Assembly: GCA_024398965.1 (NCBI GenBank)
Contig: JAKSIF010000017.1
Coordinates: 1 to 55,777 of the forward strand
Source: Fibrobacter sp.
GTDB lineage: Bacteria > Fibrobacterota > Fibrobacteria > Fibrobacterales > Fibrobacteraceae
Length of the DNA stretch: 55,777 nucleotides
Direction of reading: 5' to 3'
The notes under the pieces: generated by a model
The model's database searches: none
Told to the model about the DNA's origin: nothing
The model's input: the letters and a program-made list of their open reading frames with translations, nothing else
Position numbers and translations under genes: made by a program
Shown here: positions 41,814 to 50,631 of the stretch, piece after piece
How the letters are laid out: the number at the start of each line of letters is the position of its first letter
Position numbering within the stretch: the first letter of the stretch is position 1

Positions 41814-44255
41814 TTATCGATTGATGGTAATGCTTCTTGCTTCCAGGTAGCTTCCTGTGGAAACCTTGACAATGTAGGTTCCTGCGGTCAGCCCCATGCG
41901 GTTCATGTCAAGCTGAAGAGCATGAGTGCCTGCACTTTGGAGACCAGTGACGTTTAGACCCAGCAATGCTCCATAGCCGTTGAAGAGACTGATCTTGACG
42001 TTGTCATGGCGTTCCAGCTTGTAAGTGATCGTCAGGATGCCGTGATTATGGGATAGTCCGATATGCTTGGGGAGTCCCTTGATGCCGTACATCAGGGAAG
42101 TGGTACTTCCTGCGTCATCACTAGACTCTTCATTGGTCAAGCTTACATCAGTGGAGAACAGTACTGCCTTTCCGTTGTAGGCAAGACCCTGCTGGAAAGA
42201 AACCTTGTCACCGTTGTTTGCTCGGTTGGGATAGTGACCGACGTTGATTGCGCTGTTACCTAAGTCAAGTTCGGAGAAGGCGTAGGAGTTCTCGTTTGCC
42301 CATTCCGTAACAGACCCGTCCTTTGCGAACCAGTGGCCCGGGGCGTTGGCGGTAGAAGTGGTGTTGATTGCTCCCTTGTCTACAGCAAAGTAAGTCGCCT
42401 TATCAAGAGTTGCTTCTGTGAGACCCAGGGTCTTTGCAACTTCAGCAGCATTGAAGCTTGCCTTGGCGGTTGCATAGTTGTCATCGATGGGCAAGGACAC
42501 TTTCAAAGAAATCTTGGTTGCCTTTGCAATGTCGATGGAACTGCTGGAAGTCGGCTGCTGATTGCTAGAAGAGGAGACAGAACTGCTGGAAGAAGACGTA
42601 ATGCTGCTGGAGGAAGAATTCGGCTTTACGCTGCTAGAGCTGGAGCTCGTAGAAGAACTGGAACTGGCAGGAAGTTTGTTCCAGTCATATTTCAGTACAA
42701 AGTCGTTGTGGTATCTTGTATTTGCGCTGCCGGCACCGCTTAGGCCTTCCTCAAGTTTTAGCTTGTAGTTGAAGTGCTTTGTACGGATGTTTTCGTTGCC
42801 GGTGAACTTATAGTCCGTATTGACGATGACGGCGAAAACCATCTGAGTGCCGCTGGTGCTTGAAGGAGTCTTGTCAAGACGCAGGGTGACAGAGCCTTCG
42901 CCAGTAATGGGCTCGCTATAGACAGGTGTGCCGTCTGTGGCGCGGTAGCACAGCAGGTAGTTCATGTTGGTGTTGTTGGAATTGCTTCCCACATTGTAGA
43001 ATGAAACCTTGACCTGTTTTGCTCCGTTCTGAACCTTCAGCGGAATCACGTTACTGCCGGACCAGCCCGGTGTAGTGGCTTCGTCGGGAATGATGTAATC
43101 GCCACTTACAGAAGTTGTCTGGTAGGGTGTCATGGTCCAGCCGTTACGGTACTGGCCGTTATCCCAGTAGTACTGCTCCTCGTAGGCGTTTCCACCGAAG
43201 TTGTTGTTGATCAGGTTCTTCATTTCGTTGGACCATTCCTTCATATCCAGCATGGCCAACTTGGCGCGGAATTCTGTAATTAGACGGCGGACACCTGCAT
43301 CACCAAGGCCCTTGTCCAGACCATAGGTTTCCAGCAGGTACTTGGTGCTGCCATAGGCGTTTCCGTAAATCCAGCGGACTGCACCGGTACCAAGCCAGGT
43401 ACCGATGAAGGTGGGGAAGATGTTGCTGTATTGCGCGCCACCCAAAAGATTACGCTGGTTCTTTCCGGTAACGCCCTGAGCGCCAGGGCCACCGAAGGTG
43501 CCATCTACAAGCCAACCGGAGTAGCATTCAATAGGCATGAAAGGAGCCATAAGGGTGGCTGCATTTAGGAAGCCCATGCCGCTGTAGATTGCGTTACGAT
43601 GGCTGAACATGTCCTGCTGAATCCAGGTATTGCCTGCTTCCTGGAACCAGTGGGCTTCCTTTGCTCCGGGATAGCCGTTGGTCATGGAATGGATGCCTTC
43701 GTGAATCATGGCGTCCATCTGGGAAACGCGATCGCGGTAGGGGCAGCTGGTATTGAAACTGTAAAGCGGGTAGAAGGAAGCCGCCACTGCAGTGTAGCCA
43801 GCGACGAACGTCTGCCAGCCTCCGGTTGTATCCGTCTTGGCGCCGCCTGCGCAGGTTCCGGAACCGTAGTAATATATGGCGCTATACTGGCCTTTTTGCG
43901 CCTGGGCGTCGGGAGCCCAACCCATGGTGTTGTACAGGTATTCAAAGTCAGTATCATACTTTTTTAGGATACTGTCGATGGTTACGTCTGTAATGCGGGA
44001 ATCGCGATCCTTACCCCAGTAAAAAGCCCACCATTTGCCGGCTTTTTGACCGGTAACACCGGAACAATTGTTGTTGAACTTGGTTGGCGGAGTCAAATCC
44101 TTTCCGCCTAGAACAGTTTTCGTGTTGTAATCCAGGTCGGTTCGATAACCAGGCCAAACGTAAGCATCGCCGGAAGCTGCAAGGCAGGATTCTACGGCAG
44201 TCAAGGAAACCGCCAACACCATGGCGGATCCCAATCCAAAACATCCTTTACGCAT
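41814..44255 (-). CDS. Secreted zinc metalloprotease-like protein with DUF4859 and sorting domain
   Basis: An 813-residue secreted protein. After a signal peptide of about 27 residues comes a protease-like domain with HEGIH (HExxH zinc motif) at 185-189 and WFQEAGN with a likely third ligand Glu206. A beta-rich region covers 375-520, then a Ser-rich linker at 530-573, a DUF4859-type domain at about 578-710 (FNAAEVAKTLGLTEATL, GHWFAKDGSVTEW) and a C-terminal type IX-like sorting domain (KISLFNGYGALLGL, GLTAGTYIVKVS). The DUF4859 part may bind polysaccharide or protein. The substrate is unknown. Its start lies 200 bases below the FISUMP gene with a terminator between. Confidence 0.8.
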   Translation of the reverse strand: MRKGCFGLGSAMVLAVSLTAVESCLAASGDAYVWPGYRTDLDYNTKTVLGGKDLTPPTKFNNNCSGVTGQKAGKWWAFYWGKDRDSRITDVTIDSILKKYDTDFEYLYNTMGWAPDAQAQKGQYSAIYYYGSGTCAGGAKTDTTGGWQTFVAGYTAVAASFYPLYSFNTSCPYRDRVSQMDAMIHEGIHSMTNGYPGAKEAHWFQEAGNTWIQQDMFSHRNAIYSGMGFLNAATLMAPFMPIECYSGWLVDGTFGGPGAQGVTGKNQRNLLGGAQYSNIFPTFIGTWLGTGAVRWIYGNAYGSTKYLLETYGLDKGLGDAGVRRLITEFRAKLAMLDMKEWSNEMKNLINNNFGGNAYEEQYYWDNGQYRNGWTMTPYQTTSVSGDYIIPDEATTPGWSGSNVIPLKVQNGAKQVKVSFYNVGSNSNNTNMNYLLCYRATDGTPVYSEPITGEGSVTLRLDKTPSSTSGTQMVFAVIVNTDYKFTGNENIRTKHFNYKLKLEEGLSGAGSANTRYHNDFVLKYDWNKLPASSSSSTSSSSSSVKPNSSSSSITSSSSSSVSSSSNQQPTSSSSIDIAKATKISLKVSLPIDDNYATAKASFNAAEVAKTLGLTEATLDKATYFAVDKGAINTTSTANAPGHWFAKDGSVTEWANENSYAFSELDLGNSAINVGHYPNRANNGDKVSFQQGLAYNGKAVLFSTDVSLTNEESSDDAGSTTSLMYGIKGLPKHIGLSHNHGILTITYKLERHDNVKISLFNGYGALLGLNVTGLQSAGTHALQLDMNRMGLTAGTYIVKVSTGSYLEARSITINR

Positions 44256-44376
44256 AAAAACACACTCCTTATTATTATGCTACCCTATAAATAAATTTTA
44301 AGTGTGAAAAATCCTAGGTTTTTGTGTTTGCTGAAGTCTGTTTCCGTGTTGAGGGTGTGTAAAAATTTTTTCTGTG

Positions 44377-44428
44377 GTAGGATTTGCTGTAAATCCTACA
44401 AAAAAAGTCCCCGGAAACTTTCCAGGGA
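44377..44428 (-). terminator. Tandem hairpin terminator behind the FISUMP gene
   Basis: On the minus strand TCCCTGG and CCGGGGA pair (44408-44428) and are followed by CTTTTTTTG. A second perfect nine-pair hairpin, GTAGGATTT-ACAGC-AAATCCTAC (44377-44399), begins directly after that T run. Confidence 0.8.
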
Positions 44429-44455
44429 TCTTAAAATCATTTTTTATTAAAACGC

Positions 44456-46054
44456 CTATTTTTCGGAAGTTTCAGAGGAATCTGCCTTGGCTTTTTCTGA
44501 GTCCTTCTGCGGTTCTTCCTTAGGCTCTTCCACTTTCTTTTCGCCCTTGATGCAACGGAGAGAAATCTTTGTTGTGGTCAGTGCGTTGCCGCCAAATTCC
44601 ATACGGTCGCCATCGCTAATGGCAATGTTGTAGGCTCCGAGCAAAGTTCCGTCTCTGTATACCACATGGTCGGTCCAGAAATAGGTGATTGAACCGAATC
44701 CACCGAAAAAGTGGACGCCTGCAGGCAGGGCCGAGAATCCATATTCGTCCTTGTCCTTCAAGGTGCTTGGGAATTGGGTTGTATTCCAGCCGCCGATAGC
44801 GCGGAGCTTGGGGCCTGCGATGCTGTCGCCACCAAGAAGGTCTGCCAATTCCTTCCAATCGCTTTCAGAAGGAATGCGGAAGCCTTCAGGGCAAGAGACC
44901 AGGGCTGCATTAAGATCGTAGAGGAAACCGTACTTGTCGCAGTTGACTTCCTTGTCGTCATAGCAGGCTGTAATTTCGTTGGCGCCCTTGGGCTTGTACT
45001 TCATGTTTTCTGCCATCCAGACCTGGTTGCCAATCTTTGTGGTTCTATAAGTCTGGCCGTCACGTTTGTCGGTAATGGTGTCGTACTTGTAATCAGGATT
45101 GTAGTAGATAGCCTTCCAGTGACCATCCTTGCAGAGGAAGTTGGTGGATACATACTGGCTCTGCTTGTTTCCGTTTTTCTTGATCTTGCCTTCGTTATCC
45201 TTGTCGCAGGTGCCCAGCTTGTACTGGTTGGCCCAGAAGTTTTCAATGAAGTTTTCGAAAGCCGGAATTGAATCGCTCATTTCCCACTTTTGGATATTCT
45301 TACGAATCTTGGCAACATCGAGGTCGAATGCGACGCGGTCTGCAATGGAGACTTGAGTTGAATCGTTGTCAATCTTGCCATTTTCCATGTCTTCGGCAAT
45401 GTCGTAGAGAAGCTCTGTTATTTCAGCTTCGGTATTGCCTGCAAGAATCATGATGGATGCAGCTAAGAGCAGGGCATCGCCTTCACCGGATTCAAAGATG
45501 TTCAAGTCTTCAAAATCAAGGCTGTCGTTGCTGTAGAATAAGGCCTTGAGGATTTCTTTCTTTGCCTGTTTTTTGGCTTCGCTAACGGAGAGAGAGTCTT
45601 TTTCTACAAGCTGAATGACACGTTCGTATTCCAGCTGGGTCAGGAGATTGATGTTGACGTTGTCTCGGTCAGAAATGTCTGCAATGGCATTCAGGGTAAT
45701 GGGGGCCTTGGACTTTTCACCTGTGATTTCGTTCCAGTAGTAGCCGTTGGCTTCTAGAATGGCGTAGTTGGATTCCAGATTCAGTCCCTTGACGATAAAG
45801 TTTCCGTTGTCTGTAACCTTACCGCGGAAGGCGCGCCCAGTCTGCTTGAGGGTCTTTTCTTCAAGTTCAAGGACTGTAACCGGCGAACCCTTGATGAACG
45901 GACCCTTCTGGGAGACGCCAGAGATGTCCTTATCTACAATTGCTAATGCGTTGGTGCCTTCGGTGGTTCCTCCTGCAGAATCCTTTCCGTTGGAGCAGGC
46001 TGAAAAAATGCAGGCGAGAGTAAATGCGACTGAAACAAGGGCTCTATTTTTCAT
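44456..46054 (-). CDS. FISUMP-domain lipoprotein
   Basis: A 532-residue lipoprotein. The signal peptide ends in the lipobox FSAC near residue 20. Residues 45-120 look like a carboxypeptidase-regulatory-type beta domain (VSQKGPFIKGSPVTVLELEE), 120-280 are helical, and 330-505 is the Fibrobacter succinogenes major paralogous domain: RTTKIGNQVWMAENMKY, CPEGFRIPSESDWKEL and GFSALPAGVHF. A Lys/Glu-rich tail closes it. The domain is abundant in Fibrobacter surface proteins and its role is not established. It overlaps the TIGR02147-type gene by 11 bases, so the two are translated together. Confidence 0.92.
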   Translation of the reverse strand: MKNRALVSVAFTLACIFSACSNGKDSAGGTTEGTNALAIVDKDISGVSQKGPFIKGSPVTVLELEEKTLKQTGRAFRGKVTDNGNFIVKGLNLESNYAILEANGYYWNEITGEKSKAPITLNAIADISDRDNVNINLLTQLEYERVIQLVEKDSLSVSEAKKQAKKEILKALFYSNDSLDFEDLNIFESGEGDALLLAASIMILAGNTEAEITELLYDIAEDMENGKIDNDSTQVSIADRVAFDLDVAKIRKNIQKWEMSDSIPAFENFIENFWANQYKLGTCDKDNEGKIKKNGNKQSQYVSTNFLCKDGHWKAIYYNPDYKYDTITDKRDGQTYRTTKIGNQVWMAENMKYKPKGANEITACYDDKEVNCDKYGFLYDLNAALVSCPEGFRIPSESDWKELADLLGGDSIAGPKLRAIGGWNTTQFPSTLKDKDEYGFSALPAGVHFFGGFGSITYFWTDHVVYRDGTLLGAYNIAISDGDRMEFGGNALTTTKISLRCIKGEKKVEEPKEEPQKDSEKAKADSSETSEK

Positions 46055-46925
46055 TGGGCTCGGATTCTTTATCAGAGGAACGTTTCTTTTTTAGGGACGG
46101 TTTGCTGGTGTTCTTATGGGTTAGCGGGAACAGCTGGAAGTTCATTGCGTAAACCCTATCCATGCCTTCGTTCTGTGCAGCGATGGAAACGATTTTTTGC
46201 CTGAAATCAGCAATTTCCGCGATGATTTTTTCATAGCCTTCCTTGGTGACGCCAAAAATAACTTCGGAAAAGTTTCTTTCGGAAACAGGAACGGAATCCA
46301 GTGTATCAAGGGCGAGGGTTCCAATTTGCTTGTGCAGGGAACGGAGTGCTGCCGAGGTTACGGTCTTGTTTCCAGAGGATATGGAACGGTCTGTCTGGGC
46401 GTACGTACCATCGGGATTGACGGTAAGAAGCCCATTCTTGACTAGGAAGGCAAGAGAACTCTTGACGTCGTCTCCGGTTGTGTTGGGCAGCATGCGGCGA
46501 GCGATTTCGCTTGGCTTGGTGCTGGATACATTGGGAGCCAATTCTCTGAGTACAGGATTCAGCCAGGATGAGAAATAGGAGAACATGTTGTCGTCCAGAA
46601 TCTTGACCTGGTACGTCTTTGAAAATTCATTAAGCTTAGCAAGATAGACTTGCTGTTCCTCGGCTTTTTTTGCTTGGTTGAATTTGACAAGGATTCTAAA
46701 GTAGTCCAGTTGGAACCCTTTCAACTCCATGGCCTTGGCGACTTGTTCGATGCCGTCGTCGCTCAGGGTAGACTTGCCTTGGCAAATCAGTTTAAGGTAG
46801 GAGGGTGAAGAAAAACCGGCCTGCTTTGCAAAAATACGCCAAGACAACAGGCGACGGGATTTCATCTCGTCGTAATAGTCCTGTATAAAGGCTCGGTAAT
46901 TTTGATATTCAAGCACTGATTTCAT
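46044..46925 (-). CDS. TIGR02147 family protein, probable regulator
   Basis: A 293-residue protein of the Fibrobacter-expanded TIGR02147 family: YQNYRAFIQDYYDEMKSRR at the start, then FAKQAGFSSPSYLKLICQGKSTLS, which has the shape of a helix-turn-helix near residues 30-50, and a long helical region ending in DRVYAMNFQLFPLT. The family is presumed to regulate transcription, based on the N-terminal fold and its pairing with surface-protein genes. A basic tail (SLKKKRSSDKESE) follows. It overlaps the FISUMP lipoprotein start by 11 bases. Confidence 0.87.
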   Translation of the reverse strand: MKSVLEYQNYRAFIQDYYDEMKSRRLLSWRIFAKQAGFSSPSYLKLICQGKSTLSDDGIEQVAKAMELKGFQLDYFRILVKFNQAKKAEEQQVYLAKLNEFSKTYQVKILDDNMFSYFSSWLNPVLRELAPNVSSTKPSEIARRMLPNTTGDDVKSSLAFLVKNGLLTVNPDGTYAQTDRSISSGNKTVTSAALRSLHKQIGTLALDTLDSVPVSERNFSEVIFGVTKEGYEKIIAEIADFRQKIVSIAAQNEGMDRVYAMNFQLFPLTHKNTSKPSLKKKRSSDKESEPNEK

Positions 46926-46941
46926 TCAAATTAAAAGATAC

Positions 46942-46969
46942 AAAAATGGACTAGGTTAGTCTAGTGTCC
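46942..46969 (-). terminator. Possible terminator at the end of ygiQ
   Basis: On the minus strand GGACACTAG and CTAGTCC pair with a two-base bulge and are followed by ATTTTTG. The stem includes the stop codon of the YgiQ gene. Activity is likely partial. Confidence 0.5.
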
Positions 46970-49165
46970 AAAACGTCTTTTAGAACTGAACTGTACAGGA
47001 GAAAATTCACGTTTTCCTTGTGAATTTCCGCGTTTTTCCTTATTATTTTCTTCACGACGGTTGCCTCGATTGTTTCCGCGTCCTTCTTGACGCTGGTCGT
47101 CACGGCGGGCGTTGCGCTGTTCATGGCGCGGTGTCCAGGTCTTGTCGCCGAATTCAGCTTGACGGCGTTCGCGGCGGGCGGAATTTTCCCAGCGGCCCTT
47201 TTCGCCTGATTTCTGCGGTACTATGGAAATTGCGCTGCGTTCTGCACGCTTTTGAAGATCACGTTCACGGAACTCGGGATTTTCCTCACGTTCCTTGCTG
47301 GGGCTGAAATTCTTGCCCTCGGCCATGGCGGTTCTGCTCAGCAGCAGGCGGCCGATCTTGCCTAACTTCAAACGTTCCAAGGTGGCGCGGATCTGCGGGC
47401 GGTTCTCGGGAATGTACCAGAAGAAGAACTGCTTCTGTGCCTTCTTCTGTTCCGGAGTCTTTGCAACGTACAGCGGAGTTCCATCGGGCTTCATTTCGGC
47501 GTAGAACATTTCCGTGGCGACGGTCATGGGGGTGGGCGTAAAGTCCTGAACCTGTTCCAGCTGGAAACCCAACTGCTTGGTCTCTAGGGCCAGTTCTGCC
47601 ATGTCGGCCTCAGTACATCCCGGGTGGCTACTGATGAAGTAGGGGATAATCTGCTGCTTCTTGCCGATGCGCTTGCATTCCTCGTCGAAGAATTCCTTGA
47701 ACTTGTGGAACAGTGTAAAGCTGGGTTTGCGGATCAGCTTCAGCACTTCTTCCACGGTGTGTTCCGGGGCCACCTTCAGGCGGCCGCTGACGTGATAGTC
47801 GATAAGCTCGCGGGCGTATTCCTCATGGTCCTTTTGCAGGGCAGCGTCGTTGGTCTCCTGCAAAATCAAGTCGTAACGGACGCCACTGCCAATAAACAGG
47901 TGCTTGACCTTCGGGTGGTTTCGGACTTCGCGATACAAATCCAGAAGTTCCGCATGGCGGGTGTCCATGTTGTCGCAAATCTTGGGGGTGCAGCAGCTGG
48001 GGCGTGCGCACTTGGCGCAGCGGGAACGGTCGCGGCCACGCATCTTGTACATGTTGGCGCTGGGACCGCCCAGGTCCGTAATGGTGCCGGCGAAACCTTC
48101 CATGTTGGTGACGATTTCCACCTCACGCAAAATGCTTTCGCGGCTGCGGCTGGCGATGAACTTTCCCTGCTGGGCGTTGATGGCGCAGAAACTGCAACCG
48201 CCAAAGCAACCGCGGTGAGTATTGATGCTGAACTTGATCATCTCGAATGCAGGAATGTCACCGCGCTTCTTGTATCGCGGGTGAGGTGCTCGTGCGTACG
48301 GGTATTCAAAGCTTTCGTCCAGTTCGCCGTATTCCATAGGCGGGTAGGCCGGATTGATGACAACAGTCTTGTCGCCAACGTCTTGCAGAATGCGGCGCTG
48401 GAACATCTTGTTGCATTCGATGTCCACCTTGTTGTAGCTCTGGATCTGGGTCTTTTTGCTGGCCACACATTCTTCGTGGCTAGGCAGGCGCAGGTCTTCC
48501 CAGGAGGTTCCCAGTTCCTTGTGCTTGCCGGGAGCGGGAACCTTGTCCTTGTCCACAAGAACTGCAGTTTGGGGAATGTTCTTCAGGCTGCTGAAAGGAA
48601 CGCCCTTTTTCAAGAGGCGTACAATTTCCTTCAGGGGCTTTTCGCCCATGCCGTACACCAAAATGTCTGCTTCCGTATCTGCCAAAATACTTGGCTTCAG
48701 ACGGTCGCTCCAGTAATCGTAATGGGTCACGCGACGTAAGCTGCTTTCCAGGCCGCCAATCAAAAGCGGAACATCGGGGTAAAGCATCTTCACGATCTTT
48801 GCGTAAGTGTAGGTGGCGTAATCCGGGCGGAATCCGGCCTTGTTGCCGGCGGTAAAGGCGTCGTCACTGCGCAAGCGCTTTGCTGCAGTGTAGTGGTTCA
48901 CCATGCTGTCCATGCCGCTACTGATGGCAAAGAACATTCGGGGCTTACCCAGCTTCTTAAAATCTCGTAGGTCATCGCGCCAGTTGGGCTGCGGCAAGAT
49001 TGCCACACGCAGGCCTTCGTGCTCGAAAAGTCGAGCCACCACGGCATGGCCAAAACTGGGATGGTCCACATAACAGTCCGCGCTGATTACCACTACGTCA
49101 ACGTAGTCCCAGCCAAGTTCGTCTAGATCTTCTTTGCAAATCGGTAAAAAGCGCGGATCGTACAT
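46961..49165 (-). CDS. YgiQ family radical SAM protein with basic tail
   Basis: A 734-residue radical SAM enzyme. It starts with DELGWDYVDVVVISADCYVDHPSFG, the family N-terminus, and has HRGCFGGCSFC (CxxxCxxC) near 318 for the 4Fe-4S cluster, followed by the family's DLGGPSANMY and a second Cys region CAKCARPSCC. The function of YgiQ is not established. About 120 residues at the end, from 612, are a disordered Arg/Asn/Glu-rich tail (RREENNKEKRGN). I chose the ATG at 49165 over upstream TTG codons because the family similarity begins there; no strong ribosome site is seen. Confidence 0.88.
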   Translation of the reverse strand: MYDPRFLPICKEDLDELGWDYVDVVVISADCYVDHPSFGHAVVARLFEHEGLRVAILPQPNWRDDLRDFKKLGKPRMFFAISSGMDSMVNHYTAAKRLRSDDAFTAGNKAGFRPDYATYTYAKIVKMLYPDVPLLIGGLESSLRRVTHYDYWSDRLKPSILADTEADILVYGMGEKPLKEIVRLLKKGVPFSSLKNIPQTAVLVDKDKVPAPGKHKELGTSWEDLRLPSHEECVASKKTQIQSYNKVDIECNKMFQRRILQDVGDKTVVINPAYPPMEYGELDESFEYPYARAPHPRYKKRGDIPAFEMIKFSINTHRGCFGGCSFCAINAQQGKFIASRSRESILREVEIVTNMEGFAGTITDLGGPSANMYKMRGRDRSRCAKCARPSCCTPKICDNMDTRHAELLDLYREVRNHPKVKHLFIGSGVRYDLILQETNDAALQKDHEEYARELIDYHVSGRLKVAPEHTVEEVLKLIRKPSFTLFHKFKEFFDEECKRIGKKQQIIPYFISSHPGCTEADMAELALETKQLGFQLEQVQDFTPTPMTVATEMFYAEMKPDGTPLYVAKTPEQKKAQKQFFFWYIPENRPQIRATLERLKLGKIGRLLLSRTAMAEGKNFSPSKEREENPEFRERDLQKRAERSAISIVPQKSGEKGRWENSARRERRQAEFGDKTWTPRHEQRNARRDDQRQEGRGNNRGNRREENNKEKRGNSQGKREFSPVQFSSKRRFGH

Positions 49166-49204
49166 AAGGGGAAAGATAGAAAAAGTCGAGCGTTGCAAAA
49201 AAAG

Positions 49205-50599
49205 CTAGTGCGTGGGAATCCACTTCTTGCTTGCAAGCCGAATCAGATAAATTGTACCGCGGAAGCAGAGCTCAAGGCACATGGCCATCCAGGCGCCACG
49301 AAGTCCGTATTTTGTAACGAGGAATGCGGCCAGGGGGAGGCGAACCACCCACATGCTCACAAGGTTCATAATGCTGGGCGCAAAGGTACTGCCTGCGCCG
49401 CGGAATACTCCGTTGGCCACGATGGATGCTGCGTAGAAAGGTTCCGCAAAGGCTTCAATCCGAAGGATTGCTGTTCCGAAGGCACGGATTTCTTCGTCGG
49501 GTGTAAACAGGCCGATAAGTTCCGGAGCAAAAATGAACATGAGGATCGCAAGCAAGGTCATGACTGCCATGCCCAATCCTGTTGTCATGAATCCCATTTT
49601 ATAGGCAAGGTCAAAACGCTTGGCGCCAATACCTTGGCCAATCAATGTGGTTGCGGCATGACTGATTCCGTGGCCGGGCATGTAGCATAAGCTTTCGATG
49701 GTGATGGCAAAGGAGTTGGCGGCGATGGCTGCCATTCCCAAGGGGGAGACGATGGCGGTGAACATCACGTAGGCGCTGCACATGACCAGATGTTCCAAAC
49801 CGATGGGCCATGAAATGCGGAATGCCTTCTTCAACTGTTTTGCAGAGAAACAGATTTTTTCCTTGGCACGCAATCGCAGGTTCTTGCTTCTGAAAAGCAG
49901 GAAGTAGAGCATCAGCGACATGATGGAGAATTCTGTAATGACGGTACCGAGGGCGGCTCCCATAACGCCAAGGCCTGCGCCGGGCATTGTGAAACTGATT
50001 CCGGCGACGGTAATTTCACGGGTTCCAAAAATCAGGAAGAAATTTAAGATGACGTCCAAAAAGCAGGAAAGGACTTGCAGGGCGCTGGGCAGTTTCATGT
50101 TGCCACTGCACTGCAGCATGCCTGCGGCCATGCCGTTCAGCTGCATGGCGGGAAGGCCAAGGGCAATAATCAAGAAGTAGGTGGATGCGTTTTGGTGAAG
50201 GCTTGCGTCGGCACCCAACAATCCGGGAATCTTGTCGTGCATGAAAACGCCAAAACCCATGAGGAGGGCGCTAAAGCATATACCGAAAAGCAGGCCCACT
50301 TTTACCAGGTTCCGAGCGCGAACGTCTCGCTTGGCACCGATGGCGTGGGCGATCTGTACCGTAAAACCGGGGCTCACCGCATAGCACAAACAACCCAAAA
50401 GCCATGTGCTGGAAGCCACAAGCCCGATGGAAGCCGCTTCGCTGGAACCCAGGTGCCCCACCATGGAGGCGTCAATATATTCCATGACGATGTTGGAAAT
50501 CTGCGCTAGAATTGCAGGAAGACTCAGTTGTACGATAAGGTACAACATCTGGCGCCTGCTTAGGGCTTTTCCATCGCGTAGGAGTTCTAGACCATCCAT
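49205..50599 (-). CDS. MATE family efflux transporter
   Basis: A 464-residue membrane protein with about 12 helices in two MatE repeats. SLPAILAQISNIVMEYIDASMVGHLG at the start and the matching second repeat (ISWPIGLEHLVMCSAYVMFTAIV near 255) are characteristic. The family exports drugs and metabolites by proton or sodium antiport. Substrate is not evident. It lies 32 bases behind the PatB-like gene and 39 bases ahead of ygiQ on the same strand. Confidence 0.9.
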   Translation of the reverse strand: MDGLELLRDGKALSRRQMLYLIVQLSLPAILAQISNIVMEYIDASMVGHLGSSEAASIGLVASSTWLLGCLCYAVSPGFTVQIAHAIGAKRDVRARNLVKVGLLFGICFSALLMGFGVFMHDKIPGLLGADASLHQNASTYFLIIALGLPAMQLNGMAAGMLQCSGNMKLPSALQVLSCFLDVILNFFLIFGTREITVAGISFTMPGAGLGVMGAALGTVITEFSIMSLMLYFLLFRSKNLRLRAKEKICFSAKQLKKAFRISWPIGLEHLVMCSAYVMFTAIVSPLGMAAIAANSFAITIESLCYMPGHGISHAATTLIGQGIGAKRFDLAYKMGFMTTGLGMAVMTLLAILMFIFAPELIGLFTPDEEIRAFGTAILRIEAFAEPFYAASIVANGVFRGAGSTFAPSIMNLVSMWVVRLPLAAFLVTKYGLRGAWMAMCLELCFRGTIYLIRLASKKWIPTH

Positions 50600-50631
50600 G
50601 GGAAGTTTCGCTTTTGGCGGCTGTCCAACAG

